A stretch of DNA of 64,000 nucleotides, taken from positions 62,001 through 126,000 of the forward strand of contig NZ_JAXFNY010000021.1 in the NCBI RefSeq assembly GCF_034180645.1. The letters are read 5' to 3'. A program made the translations under genes and the position numbers. Position 1 is the first letter of the stretch; each line of letters opens with the position of its first letter. The notes below the pieces were generated by a model. That model was not told the DNA's origin. It ran no database searches and worked only from the letters and a program-made list of their open reading frames with translations. This stretch comes from Mobiluncus sp034180645 (GTDB lineage Bacteria; Actinomycetota; Actinomycetes; Actinomycetales; Actinomycetaceae). Below, piece by piece: positions 7,804-18,600 of the stretch.

Positions 7804-9306
7804 TCAGTCGTTGGCGTGTTTATCCAGAAATTCATAGACCTCGCGATCATCCACGCCGGGGAAAGTTCCCGGCGGGGTCGCCGCCAGCAAATGTGAGTGA
7901 ACCTTGACGGAAGGCCAGGCGTAACGCGCCCATTTGGCCTGTAAATCCGCGGAAGGCTCCCGGCAGCAAGTCGCGGCGGGACAGCTGGATTGGAAACGCC
8001 GCTGGGTGTCCCGACCGCGAAAGAACTGGGCGTGTTCAAAGGGAGTACCCACCGAAATCGAAAAGTCCCCTGCTCGGTAGTGTTCCAGCTTGGACACCGA
8101 CCAATAGGTGCCGGTAGGGGTGTCCGTGTATTGATAATACGGAGCTGCCGGGTCGATTTGTTCAAACAGCTGGCGAGCTCCAAATTTGCGGCACGCCAGC
8201 TGCCCTTCAATCGAACCGTCATTATGCGTGGGAAACACTACGCCATCGTTGGCATAGGCCTTATAGATAGTTCCGTCCGTGCCAACTCGCAAGAAGTGCG
8301 CCGTAATGCCCAGGTGTCGGGTCGCCAGGTTCGTGAACCGGTGGGCGGCTGTCTCATAGGTAACGGCGACTCGGTCAGACAGATCCAAGATGGACAAATC
8401 CCGGCGCCGCTTGTCCTCCATCAGCTGGGCGACAGTGGCGGTTTGAGGCATCAGCACAGCCGAAGCGAAATAGTTAGCCTCGACCCGTTGACGCAAGAAC
8501 TCGTGGTAGGACGTGGGTTTGGGATGATTTAACGCCTGGTCACCCAGGGCGCGAAGAATCAGGTTGCGTTGGTCGCGATCGCGGGCTTCCAGAGAGTTCA
8601 GATAGATTCGCTGGTGTTTCAAGTCGGTGATGGAACGTGCCCCCCGCGGCAAGTCGGGCAGCTTGACTATGGAAAATCCCAGGTAGTTGGCAATTTCTTC
8701 GACTCCGGATTGCAGCAGCGGCCCGCCGGTGAAACCGGTCGCCTCGGTGATTTCCGTGGCGAGTTGCTCAATGTCAGCCAGGTAGTTGTCTTTGTGGTGC
8801 ATCTCGATATGCAGCTGTTGATTGGCTTTGCGCGCCGCCTCGGGGGAATCCAGACTGATTTCCGTGATTTGCCGCAGTTTCCGATGGGATGCAACCAGCG
8901 CTTTCAACGCGTCGTGAGGCAACCGCGGACCAATATGCACCTGGGGAATGCCCATTTTGACCGCCTCCGCACTGGTCTGGCACTCGTTCAGTTCCAGTTC
9001 CAGCGCGGCTCTCTCGTTGGGGGGACTGGGCTGCATCAACGTTTCGACGCTGACCCCCAGCGCCGCCGCAATGGCAGTGAGCAGGCTCAGTCTCGGTTCG
9101 CGTTTGCCGTTCTCTATTTGGCTCAAAAGGGAGGTGGCGCGGTTGACCCGTTCCCCTAAGACGGTCAGGGTCATACCTTGGCTGGTGCGAGCGTAGCGAA
9201 TCCGGGCTCCCAAGGTCGCTAAATCGATATCGTGGTGGCGTTTACCCGCTTCTGCCGGGGGCAAGGGGGCAGGGATTTCACCGCGGACGGGCTTTTTAGT
9301 GGTCAT
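7804..9306 (-). CDS. ramB: RamB/ScfR-type transcriptional regulator of acetate and short-chain acyl metabolism
   Basis: A 500-residue regulator. Residues ~28-90 form an XRE helix-turn-helix (GMTLTVLGERVNRATSLLSQIENG). The middle carries an ImmA/IrrE-like (DUF955) segment with HEFLRQRVEANYFASAVLMP around residues 263-283. The C-terminal third has the cysteine-bearing domain (CRKFGARQLFEQIDP and later CCREP) of short-chain fatty-acyl regulators. In Corynebacterium, RamB represses aceA and aceB when glucose is present. Here the gene is divergent from aceA with a 274-bp AT-rich gap holding palindromes, which supports that role and probable self-control. ATG at 9306 has a good AGAGGTG site. PrpC-type regulators of propionate use share this layout. 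Confidence 0.85.
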   Translation of the reverse strand: MTTKKPVRGEIPAPLPPAEAGKRHHDIDLATLGARIRYARTSQGMTLTVLGERVNRATSLLSQIENGKREPRLSLLTAIAAALGVSVETLMQPSPPNERAALELELNECQTSAEAVKMGIPQVHIGPRLPHDALKALVASHRKLRQITEISLDSPEAARKANQQLHIEMHHKDNYLADIEQLATEITEATGFTGGPLLQSGVEEIANYLGFSIVKLPDLPRGARSITDLKHQRIYLNSLEARDRDQRNLILRALGDQALNHPKPTSYHEFLRQRVEANYFASAVLMPQTATVAQLMEDKRRRDLSILDLSDRVAVTYETAAHRFTNLATRHLGITAHFLRVGTDGTIYKAYANDGVVFPTHNDGSIEGQLACRKFGARQLFEQIDPAAPYYQYTDTPTGTYWSVSKLEHYRAGDFSISVGTPFEHAQFFRGRDTQRRFQSSCPAATCCREPSADLQAKWARYAWPSVKVHSHLLAATPPGTFPGVDDREVYEFLDKHAND

Positions 9307-9355
9307 CGGCGCACCTCTAAATTCTTCCCCGCGAAGGGGACGCTCTTTCTCACTT

Positions 9356-9382
9356 ATGTGAAAGTTTAGGATTTTTTCACAT
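9356..9382. promoter_or_regulatory. Candidate RamB operator 1
   Basis: ATGTGAAA-N11-TTTCACAT is a perfect 8-bp inverted repeat, closest to ramB (50 bp upstream of its ATG). Its layout (TGT, AAA, T-rich right half, ACA) is shared with the palindrome at 9430-9453, so both may be bound by one factor. Confidence 0.5.
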
Positions 9383-9429
9383 CCTAATTTTACGCATCCG
9401 GGGTCAAGTAAAGCATTTTTTTATCTTAT

Positions 9430-9453
9430 TGTAAACATTTGCATTTTTTTACA
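9430..9453. promoter_or_regulatory. Candidate RamB operator 2
   Basis: TGTAAA-N12-TTTACA is a perfect 6-bp inverted repeat. Its interior contains AACATTTGCATT, which resembles the corynebacterial RamB motif (A-run, TTTGC, A-run). It lies about 130 bp before the aceA ATG, near where its promoter should be. Confidence 0.5.
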
Positions 9454-9493
9454 CTATTTTGCCTTGAAAACGCCGACAACCCAGCGCCACAAT

Positions 9494-9511
9494 AAAACTA
9501 ATAAAAGTTTT
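9494..9511. promoter_or_regulatory. Small inverted repeat in the aceA leader
   Basis: AAAACT, a 6-nt spacer, then AGTTTT. It is short and AT-rich, 70 bp before the aceA start. It could be a further operator half or nothing. Confidence 0.25.
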
Positions 9512-9580
9512 CACTCAATGGCGAGCCTACAACCCTCGTAAGTTCACACCCTGAGTGCCCGACAAGTTAGGAACCGCAAA

Positions 9581-10870
9581 ATGACCGAAACTGCTGAACA
9601 ACGCATTGCCCGCGTAGGCGCCGAAATCGACAAAGACTGGAAGACCAACCCTCGCTGGAAAGGGGTCGTGCGCGATTACACCGGTGAACAGGTCGCTCGC
9701 CTCCAGGGCTCCCTCACTCAGGAACACACTTTGGCACGGATGGGCGCTGAGAAACTCTGGAAGGCGCTGCACGAGAACGACTACGTGCACGCTTTGGGTG
9801 CCATTACCGGTAATCAGGCCGTAGAAATGGCCAAGGCCGGTTTGAAGGCTATCTACCTGTCCGGCTGGCAGGTCGCTGGCGACGGCAACTCCGCCGCTGA
9901 AACCTACCCCGACCAGTCCCTTTACCCCTACGATTCGGTACCGAAGATGGTCAAGCGGATCAACAACGCCCTGGTGCGCGCCGATCAGGTGGACTACTCC
10001 GAAGGCAAGTCCGATGTGGACTACTTCCTGCCAATCGTGGCTGACGCGGAAGCCGGTTTCGGCGGCCCGCTGAATGCTTACGAACTGGCCAAGCATCTGA
10101 TTGAGGCCGGTGCTTCCGGGATGCACTACGAGGATCAGCTGTCCTCGGCAAAGAAGTGCGGTCACTTGGGCGGCAAGGTGTTGATTCCGACCCAGCAGCA
10201 CATTCAAAACTTGAAGGCGGCCCGTTTGGCAGCTGACGTGGAAGGCGTGCCGACCTTGCTGGTGGCTCGTACCGACTCCTTGGGCGCGAACCTCATCACC
10301 TCCGACGTGGACGAAACCGACAAGCCGTTCTTGACCGGCGAGCGCTCCCCCGAAGGCCACTACTACACCACGGCAGGCGTGGACGTGGTTATCGCGCGTT
10401 TGCTCGCTTTTGCCCCCTACGCAGACTTGCTGTGGGTCGAGACCAACACCCCGGATCCCGATGTCGCCCGCAAAGTCGCCGAAGCGGTCAAGGGCAAGTA
10501 CCCGGACAAGATGCTGGCCTACAACTGCTCGCCGTCCTTCAACTGGAAAGCCAACCTGTCCGACGATCAAATCGCTTCCTTCCAGAAGGACTTGGGCGCG
10601 ATGGGTTACGCCTTCCAGGTCATCACTCTGGCGGGCTTCCACCAGATCAACTACGGCATGTTCGACCTGGCCTACGGCTATGCTCGCGAAGGCATGAGCG
10701 CTTACGTAAAGCTGCAGCAGGCCGAGTTCGCCTCCGAATCTCGCGGCTACACCGCCACCAAGCACCAGCGTGAGGTTGGTGCGGGCTACTTCGACTTGGT
10801 GTCCACCACCGTGAACCCCGAATCCTCCACCTTGGCGCTGAAGGGTTCTACCGAAGAAGCCCAGTTCTAA
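9581..10870 (+). CDS. aceA: Isocitrate lyase
   Basis: A 429-residue enzyme that splits isocitrate into glyoxylate and succinate, the first step of the glyoxylate shunt. The catalytic-loop motif KKCGHLGGKVL is present near residue 189, preceded by the metal/substrate region DAEAGFGGPLNAYEL, and followed by ARTDSLGANL and the C-terminal YNCSPSFNWKANL. Length matches the short (prokaryotic) class. An AGGAA ribosome site precedes the ATG. aceB follows on the same strand after 102 bp with a hairpin between. Confidence 0.96.
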   Translation: MTETAEQRIARVGAEIDKDWKTNPRWKGVVRDYTGEQVARLQGSLTQEHTLARMGAEKLWKALHENDYVHALGAITGNQAVEMAKAGLKAIYLSGWQVAGDGNSAAETYPDQSLYPYDSVPKMVKRINNALVRADQVDYSEGKSDVDYFLPIVADAEAGFGGPLNAYELAKHLIEAGASGMHYEDQLSSAKKCGHLGGKVLIPTQQHIQNLKAARLAADVEGVPTLLVARTDSLGANLITSDVDETDKPFLTGERSPEGHYYTTAGVDVVIARLLAFAPYADLLWVETNTPDPDVARKVAEAVKGKYPDKMLAYNCSPSFNWKANLSDDQIASFQKDLGAMGYAFQVITLAGFHQINYGMFDLAYGYAREGMSAYVKLQQAEFASESRGYTATKHQREVGAGYFDLVSTTVNPESSTLALKGSTEEAQF

Positions 10871-10894
10871 TATCGTTGCGAATTCAACCCTCAA

Positions 10895-10938
10895 ACCGGG
10901 CGGCGTCCTCGATTACGAGACCGTCGACGCCGCCCGGT
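10895..10938 (+). terminator. GC-rich hairpin between aceA and aceB
   Basis: A perfect 13-bp stem (10895-10907 with 10926-10938) with an 18-nt loop and no T-run. It is probably an mRNA processing or stabilising element that sets different aceA and aceB levels, or a partial terminator. Confidence 0.45.
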
Positions 10939-10972
10939 CACCCATCTATTGAGACATAGAAAAGAGACACAC

Positions 10973-12604
10973 ATGGAACTCCGTCCTGTGAAAGTGGTTC
11001 ATCCGGTTGTCGACGGCACAGAAGTTGTAGCTGAGCGCGAGGACGAAATCCTCACCCCGGAAGCCTTGACTTTCCTCAAAAAATTGCACGTGAATTTTTC
11101 CGGGCGTCGCGCCGAGTTGCTGCGTGACCGCCACGACCGCCGTCAGCAGCTGGTCAATGGGCGGCTGCCGCGCTTCTTGGTAGAGACCAAGGGCGTGCGC
11201 GAGGACGACTCGTGGAAAGTCGCCCCGCTGGGTCCCGGCCTGGAGGATCGCCGGGTCGAAATGACCGGCCCAACCGACCGTAAGATGACTATTAACGCCC
11301 TAAATTCCGGGGCTGCCGCGTGGATGGCGGACTTCGAGGATGCCAACACGCCCCACTGGGAAAACGTCATTGGCGGCCAGGTCAACCTGCGTGACGCGAT
11401 TGCGGGCACCATCACTTTTGATTCCCCAGAAGGCAAGCACTACGAGCTAAAGGAACGCGACATCACCAAGCTACCAACCCTGCTGGTGCGTCCGCGCGGC
11501 TGGCACCTGGTGGAAAAGCACATCATGGCTGGTAGGGAGCCGATGGTGGGCGCTTTGGTGGACTTCGGTCTGTACTTTTTCCACAACGCCAAGACGTTGA
11601 TTGAAAAAGGCCGCGGACCGTACTTTTACCTGCCAAAGATGGAGTCTCACCGTGAGGCGCGCCTGTGGGCTGACGTGTTTGCTTACGCCGAAGAGTACGT
11701 GGGGATTCCTCACGGCACGATTCGCGCCACCTGCTTGATTGAGACCATCATGGCTGCTTTCGAGATGGAAGAAATCCTCTATGAGCTACGCGATTACAGC
11801 GCCGGGCTAAACGCCGGGCGTTGGGACTACATTTTCTCAATCATTAAGAAGTTCCGGGATTCCGGCTCCAAGTACATTCTGCCGGATCGTGCTTTGGTCG
11901 GCATGACTGCCCCGATGATGCGCGCCTACACCGAGTTGTTGGTGAAAACGTGTCACAAGCGCGGGGCGTCGGCTATCGGGGGGATGTCTGCCTTTATTCC
12001 TTCCCGTGACGCGAGCGAAAACGCTGAGATTGAGCGGAAAGTCCGGGCGGATAAGTCCCGCGAGGCCGCCGATGGTTTCGACGGTTCGTGGTGTGCTCAC
12101 CCCGGCATGGTGCCCTACATTCGCGACGAGTTCGACAAGGTTTTGGGCACGAACCCGAACCAAATCTCAAAGCAACGCCCCGAGGTGAACGTTACGGCAG
12201 AGGACCTGTTGAACGTGTCTGCTACCGAGGGCGCGGTGAGCGAAGCGGGTGTGCGCACAAACATTTCGGTTTCCCTGCGCTACCTGGAATCTTGGCTGGG
12301 CGGCAACGGCGCGGTCGGTATTTTCGGCCTGATGGAAGACGCCGCGACCGCCGAGATTTCCCGCGCCCAGATTTGGCAGTGGATTCACAACCGCGTCAAG
12401 CTCGACGACGGCCGCGAGGTCACTCGCGAACTGTGCCAGTCCCTCATGGATGAGGAATCCGCGAAGTTTAAGGCTGAAATCGGGGATGACCCGCAGCGTC
12501 AAGCCAACCTGACCCGCGCGGTCCAGATTTTTGGCGACATCTCGCTACAGGATGAGTTCCCGACCTTCCTGACCGTTCCGGTTTACGCCAACTACGTGGC
12601 CTAG
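10973..12604 (+). CDS. aceB: Malate synthase A
   Basis: A 543-residue malate synthase that condenses glyoxylate with acetyl-CoA to malate. Landmarks include GAAAWMADFEDANTPHWEN near residue 100, LLVRPRGWHLVEKH, the RATCLIETIMAAFEMEEILYE region with the catalytic arginine and metal-binding glutamate near 245, MRAYTELLVKTCHKRGASAIGGMSAFIP, and GLMEDAATAEISRAQIWQW near the C-terminus. ATG at 10973 is chosen over an upstream TTG at 10949 because the family starts there. Together with AceA this allows growth on C2 units. Confidence 0.95.
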   Translation: MELRPVKVVHPVVDGTEVVAEREDEILTPEALTFLKKLHVNFSGRRAELLRDRHDRRQQLVNGRLPRFLVETKGVREDDSWKVAPLGPGLEDRRVEMTGPTDRKMTINALNSGAAAWMADFEDANTPHWENVIGGQVNLRDAIAGTITFDSPEGKHYELKERDITKLPTLLVRPRGWHLVEKHIMAGREPMVGALVDFGLYFFHNAKTLIEKGRGPYFYLPKMESHREARLWADVFAYAEEYVGIPHGTIRATCLIETIMAAFEMEEILYELRDYSAGLNAGRWDYIFSIIKKFRDSGSKYILPDRALVGMTAPMMRAYTELLVKTCHKRGASAIGGMSAFIPSRDASENAEIERKVRADKSREAADGFDGSWCAHPGMVPYIRDEFDKVLGTNPNQISKQRPEVNVTAEDLLNVSATEGAVSEAGVRTNISVSLRYLESWLGGNGAVGIFGLMEDAATAEISRAQIWQWIHNRVKLDDGREVTRELCQSLMDEESAKFKAEIGDDPQRQANLTRAVQIFGDISLQDEFPTFLTVPVYANYVA

Positions 12605-12633
12605 CGCCGCGGATTGCGCAAAAAACGCTGACA

Positions 12634-12677
12634 CACAGAGCCGGTTTTGTACTGTTTGGTACATAACCGGCTCTGTG
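12634..12677. terminator. Bidirectional hairpin between aceB and the giant surface-protein gene
   Basis: A 13-bp stem (12634-12646 with 12665-12677) whose loop itself pairs TGTAC with GTACA. It sits between convergent genes. On the minus strand a run of six T follows about 13 nt later. The core TGTAC..GTACA recurs near 37998 and 40965. Confidence 0.6.
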
Positions 12678-12699
12678 CTATTTCGCACTAAACCCAGGA

Positions 12700-15600
12700 T
12701 TAGCGCAGGGCGCTATAGATTTCGCCACGCACTTTCTCAGTGACCGCGGCTTTCCCTCCGACCACGTCAACCTTGCGGACACTAGCCCGATTACGGGTCA
12801 GGAACTGGGTAGTGGGTTTGGTTAAGGTGTCCGGCCTGGTCAGCACCAGAGGCGAACCGGTTCGGGCGGTTAGGGAAGCCGCCAAGGTCGCATCGGGGAA
12901 GTCCTTGCCGGTCGCAACGGCAATTCGACCCGGATTCGGCGGGAAGTACGCCGAGGCGACCTTTTCCGCGGTTTCGTAACGGTCGACACCAACTTGCTTC
13001 TCATCGAGATGCACCGACTTTTCGGCAGCCGCTACTGCCGGCCCGCCCACTGCAACGACCTTTGCCGCCTTGGCGGAGTTCATCCAGCCTTGGCTGGTTC
13101 CATCCACCGTGCGGCGCGGAGTGAGCAACACCACGCCAACATTCTTGATGGCCGCCGATGAAGCACTCAAAGCGTCCGGGTAGTCAACGCCGGTCGCCAG
13201 GTACACGTCGGATTTATCCCGGCCACGTGCCGCCAACAGGTGATCAGCGACGGCTCCCGCGGTACGGTAGCGGTCCTGACCACCCAGGCGCTGTACCTGG
13301 AATCCGGCATTTTGCAGCTGAGATGCCGCCCCGGCGCTGATGGCACCGGAATTACCGACCAGGATAACTTTCGTAAATCCGTAGGTCCGCAGAGCATCCA
13401 CAACCCGATGCGGGACTTGTTTAGTCGGGGTCATCAGGATAGGCGCGTTGTAGTTAGCTGCCAAAGGACCGGCGACCAAAGCGTCAGGATAGTCATCGTC
13501 ACGTACCAAGACCGCCGTATCTGACCACGGCAAGCTCACCTTGCCCGCGTAATCAGCGTAAGCCACCACCAGGTTGTTTGCTTCTGTCGGGGTCGAGGAC
13601 TTAGCGCTAAAGAAGTCCAGCACTGCCAGAGACGTGCCGATTCGGTCATTCCCTCCGTGACGCACCACCAAGGTGTCGAGGTCGCGCGCCGGATACGTGA
13701 TGCCAGTAGACGGGCTGAGGGGCGCCACACCGGGACGCGGTTCCGGGGTGGCGGAAGGGGTCGGGTTAGTTGGCTCTGGCACAGGCTTTTCCTTCACCGT
13801 AAAGGTCACGTTACGGTAGAACGGGATGGCCACGCCCGGCAGGGTGACGCGAATCACGGCCGTATAGGTGCCAGGACGCGCCGTGTCCTTGAGTGTTACC
13901 ACACCCGAGTTCGGGTCGAAGGTGAATAGGTGCTCATTGCCGGGTGCTATGGTACCGGACAGTTCCGCCTTGCCGTTGCCGGTATAGACCGGTGAAGAGG
14001 AGGTACTGGTACCTTCCGTCACCTCCGGGACTGTGATGTCCGTGGTGACAGGGGCGGCGTGCAGGGGGATGTTGACCGTCTTGGTGACCTTGTAGAGGCA
14101 ATCAGCCGGTCCCGGTTTGTTCTCGCCCGGGCCATTTGAATTCATCTGGCAGGCGGTCTTGTCCCACACGGTGATGGTGACCGGAATGTTTCCGCCCGAG
14201 GCTTTCGCTAGGTCGGCATCGGTGGGCTTCCACTGGAGTTTCACCTGGTTACCAGTGGTCACCAAGTCCATATCTCCGACCTTTGCCGTGTTGTTGGAGG
14301 CAGAGGCATCGTCTACCGGATGCTTCGGATCCCACAGTTGGAACCAGTAGCTCCGCGAGCCGCCCTGAGCCAGGACCGGCTTGGAAATTTGGAGATAATC
14401 CAGCCCCACGACCGCCGGGTTCATCGGTTCCAAACTCAACGCCAGGTCGTAGGGCGGAATATGCAGGGTGTGGGAAATAATCTGGGTTTGACCGTTGGGC
14501 AGGGTGATTCGGTAGGACAACTGATGATCTCCGGCAGCACTCGGAGTCGGGGTTCCCGAAACTGCAATAGAGCAGCTGCGCGGGTCATTGCCGGTACCGG
14601 TGCAGTTCAATCCCGTGACCGTGAGGCCGTCGATACTCTCATCGGTAAAGCTGGTGCCGGTAGAGGTGAACTTGCAGATAGTCCCCGTACAAGCAGTGCC
14701 GTCCGGGTTCAGTTTCGTAACCAAGGGTTTGGTGGGGCTGTTTACCAGGTCAGCTGGGATTCTAGCCTCCACCAGCGTAGCTGGGTCCGGGCTCACCGGT
14801 GCACCAATCTCGGCATCAGTAGTGTCGCCGTTTCCACCGTCGATAGTTACACGGCGCTGGTCGGTGACGTTCACACTGACCACAGCGGGTTTCGGGGCGT
14901 TGGCCCCGTTCGGACCTACATACCACACACAGAACTTGTGGGGTTCGCCAGCCGCGTTAACCGGGACTTTCTGGTTACTAGCCAGGGAGATCACCCCGTC
15001 GGTGCCAAGCGTCAACCAGCCGGGCATGGAATCCGTGACGGAACACTCATCCGGCGTGCCAAGTGCGCCGGTTGGCTTAATCGTAGAGAAGCCGTGCTTA
15101 CCGGCGGCGGTCTGCTGTTCTGATGGCAAAGTGCTGGTGTTAACAGGCGGGTTTTGCGGATCCTCTGCTACCAGTTGGGTAGAACCGCTCAATGAAGTCG
15201 CCCCTACTGTTGTGTTAATTGTGAGGTCATAGACCTGCGGGGGACGCTTGTCGGCAATGTTCACCGTAATAGCAGCCTTCTTGGTTCGCGGGGTCGTGTC
15301 GGAGTCCGCGACCACGAAATTCCCTTCCGCGCTTCCGCCCGGATTCGGAGTACCGTGGATGTTACCTTCGGAGTCCAGCACCAGTCCGGTGGTGCCAATG
15401 GGATAGCACACAATCGGCTTGCTGGTCGTGCTTGTTACGCCAGCAGGGCAAGGTACGGGGGAAACCCGGTTTCCACCCTTGTCCTCGACGTAATAGGTGT
15501 ATGAGTCTTCCCCTTCTGTAACCCCTCCTGTAACTTCCAGCTTCATCTTGGGTAAATCCTTGCCGTTAGCAGTGGTGTTTACCTCGATTTTTTGCGTGCC

Positions 15601-18600
15601 GTCCGGGTCAGTTTCCACCTTGACGTTGTCGCTGTTTTGGAAAATCAGGTCAGTTTCGATTAGCAGCGGCAGTGTCTTTTCCACGCTCTGACCCGCGCCA
15701 CCGGTCAAGGTAACTTTGACAGTGGCATTGCCGTCATAAGTTTGGGTCGGGGCACCAGAAATCGTGACCGTACCTCCGGTACAGGTGACCGCAAGTCCGT
15801 CTACCGGCGGGATGAGTTCACAAGTCGCGGTAATATCATCGGGACCGTCATAGGTGCCGACCTCTTTACTTACGCTACAAGTCCCATTGTTAGGCTTTTC
15901 TCCTGTGGTGGAGCCGTAACAGATACCCCGCTTACCGTCAGGCAGCTTGTTATTGGGCAGGGTCAGGGTCAGTTTCTGTTCCACCGTAATAGAGAAAGTC
16001 TTTTTGATCAGCTGGCCGGAGCCGTCAATGACCAAAACCTGAGCAGGATAGGTGCCAGCCGTGACATTCTCAGGGATAGACCCGGAGAGTTTCCCATTAG
16101 AGAGCATAAACAGACCCTTGTAGTTTGCCGGCACCGGATTGTTCCAGGCATTAGCTGGAATAGTTCCGCCCAAGTCGGGAATGGGGAAACACTTCGGGCG
16201 AGTATCCGACTCGATAGTGCCTTGTGCGGCACAATACACCGGAGGAATGCCCTGATATCCGGTTCTACCATTGAACTTGGCTTTCGCGTCCGCCTCAACA
16301 GCAGTTGTAATGTTGGTGGTGGCATCGGCCAGCGAAGTGCTGAGGCTGCCATCCCCGCCCTTAGCTTCGGCATAGTAAGCCGGATAAGGCGCGCCTGGCA
16401 CCCCGACCGTGCCCAACTTCACCGGATCAGCCGCACTGTTGAACGGCGGGCCAGCCCATTCCAGCTTTTGCACCACCGGAATGTTCACGGTGGCACTACG
16501 CACTATCCCATGTCCGTCAGTCAATTTCAGCTCGACCGCCAGGGACGTGGTGCCCTCCGGGATAGTCCCAGTGTTCGTGGATTTCAGCGTCAAGGTTTGT
16601 GCCTTCTTGGCCTGGTCCCCCTTCGGCATGGCCGCGGGGGAAGCAGGTGTGGCCGTGAGAGTCAGACCGTGACTGGCTACCTCTGCATTCGAGCCATCGC
16701 GGTTGTACGCCGTAACCTTCACAATCTGGTAGTCCGCATTGTTGTCCAGGGCGTAGGTGCCGTCCCAGGCACTATCGTTGTGGAGCAGAGCATCCCCCGC
16801 CTGTGTCGTTGACGTAATGGTTCCGCGGTAGTCAACCGTGCCGACTGTGGAAGTGTAGCTACCGTTGGTGGCACGAATCATGCCGTTAGGCGTGCTGGTG
16901 TTTAGCTGGAGCGGGGAAGCAAACACGCGCAGCGGTATCGATTTGCTGGCGGTGAGGTTAGTCGCTTGCCCCTCCGAGTTCTGGGTGTCTGCCGTAATCG
17001 TGAGGGTAAAGTCCTTTACCCCGGTGACGTCCTTAGCAGCGTAGCCCACAATGGTGCAGTCCGCTGGGGTGTCACACGTGTAAACCCCGTCGTTATCCTT
17101 GTCAGCTTCGTTGTTACCTAACATAACTTTGAACTTGTCGGGCAAGCCAGCAATCTTTACCGATTTCAGTGGTGCCGCCGTGGGGTCGGTGGCAGGGTCA
17201 ACCAGCCATGTCATCACCGGAATGCCCGGTTCAGAGTTATTGCCCAAAGTGACGTGGGTGAAGTCCAGGCCTTGCCAGGCGTAGCGTTCCCGTTCGTTCG
17301 TATTGAACTTCGGCTGACGGCTATCGTTGACCGAAATTGTCAGGGTACTATTCACCGACTTGCCGTTATAATCCTTGACGGTAACCTGGCAGGTGACTCT
17401 TGTACCTTCACTGAAGGCATTTTCGGGAACGTGGATTTTGCCCTCTGCCACACTCAGGTTGTTACAGCCGCTCAAGCTCACCGTGTCAATCTTTCCAGAG
17501 CCGCCGGTCACCCCCATGCTGATGTCTGCCGCTTGCCCGACCTCGACAGTGGCGCTATTCACTGTAATCTGAGGGGTGCGGGTATCGGTCACGGTAAAGG
17601 CAACCGTCTTAGGACCAATCTGGCCACCACCAGCATTATCGTTCAGCACCACCGGGTAGTCACCCAGGTTAAACGTGCCGTTGGTGCCCGGTGTATTGGG
17701 CTGTCCGGGTTTGAGGGTGCCCACGAGTTTCCCGTCCGGGGTCAAAGCCAGACCGGACTTGCCCAGCGGATAGTTCCCCTGCGAATCAGGCTGGACGTTC
17801 TCAATGGAGTACTTCCCGGTCGCCACTGTGTCCCCGTTAGCGTTCTTTATTTCCGGGACGGGCAATACCTGGTTGCTGGAGTTATCAGTCTTAACCGTGC
17901 CGTTAGCGTCCAACTCCGGTACGGTGGTGCTTGGCGCCACATTGAAATCGTTATTCGGGTCGGAGAATGCCGAAGCCACCGTGAGCGAGAACGTCTTGGT
18001 AATCGGATTGCTGCCCGGCGCACTGGAAGCCACCGTCACGCTAATATCCCGGTTCTTCACCAGTTCTGTCGGCGTGCCGGAAATCTGTCCAGTCTGAGGA
18101 TTAATGGACAACCCCGCGGGCAAACCAGACGCCGAATAAGTAATGTCAGCCTTCAGACAGCCCTCGGACGAATTCAGCCCATAGCAGCTGTCCCCACTAC
18201 CCTCTGTCGGAGTAAAAGCAATAATTGCATTGCCAGCATAGAAGTTATGACTGCTCGGATTTGGCTCCGTTGCGGTGAACTTCTCATTCACCGGAATCTT
18301 GATAGTGACCGTTATACTGCCCGCCGGATTAGAGTTATCCGTCAGGGTAAATGTGGCCGTAGCCACATTCCCAGCCCCTGTTGTGGGCACACCCGACAGG
18401 CACACATCGTTATTCTCAACTTTGATGGTCATGCCAGTGGGCACGCCGGTTGGAGTTCCACTGATCCTATAGGGCTTAGTTCCGCCCGAAACACCCAAGC
18501 ATTGTTGTTCGTATGCTTTGTCAATGGTGGCGGTGGGCATGGTGGTCTTGGCGACCGACAATCCCTTGCCAATATGCAGGGTGCGGGTGAGGGTTCGCTG

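Noticed and set aside
9527..10894. 455-residue minus-strand frame opposite aceA
   Set aside because: It is antisense to a fully conserved isocitrate lyase and has His/Gln/Val-rich low-quality sequence.
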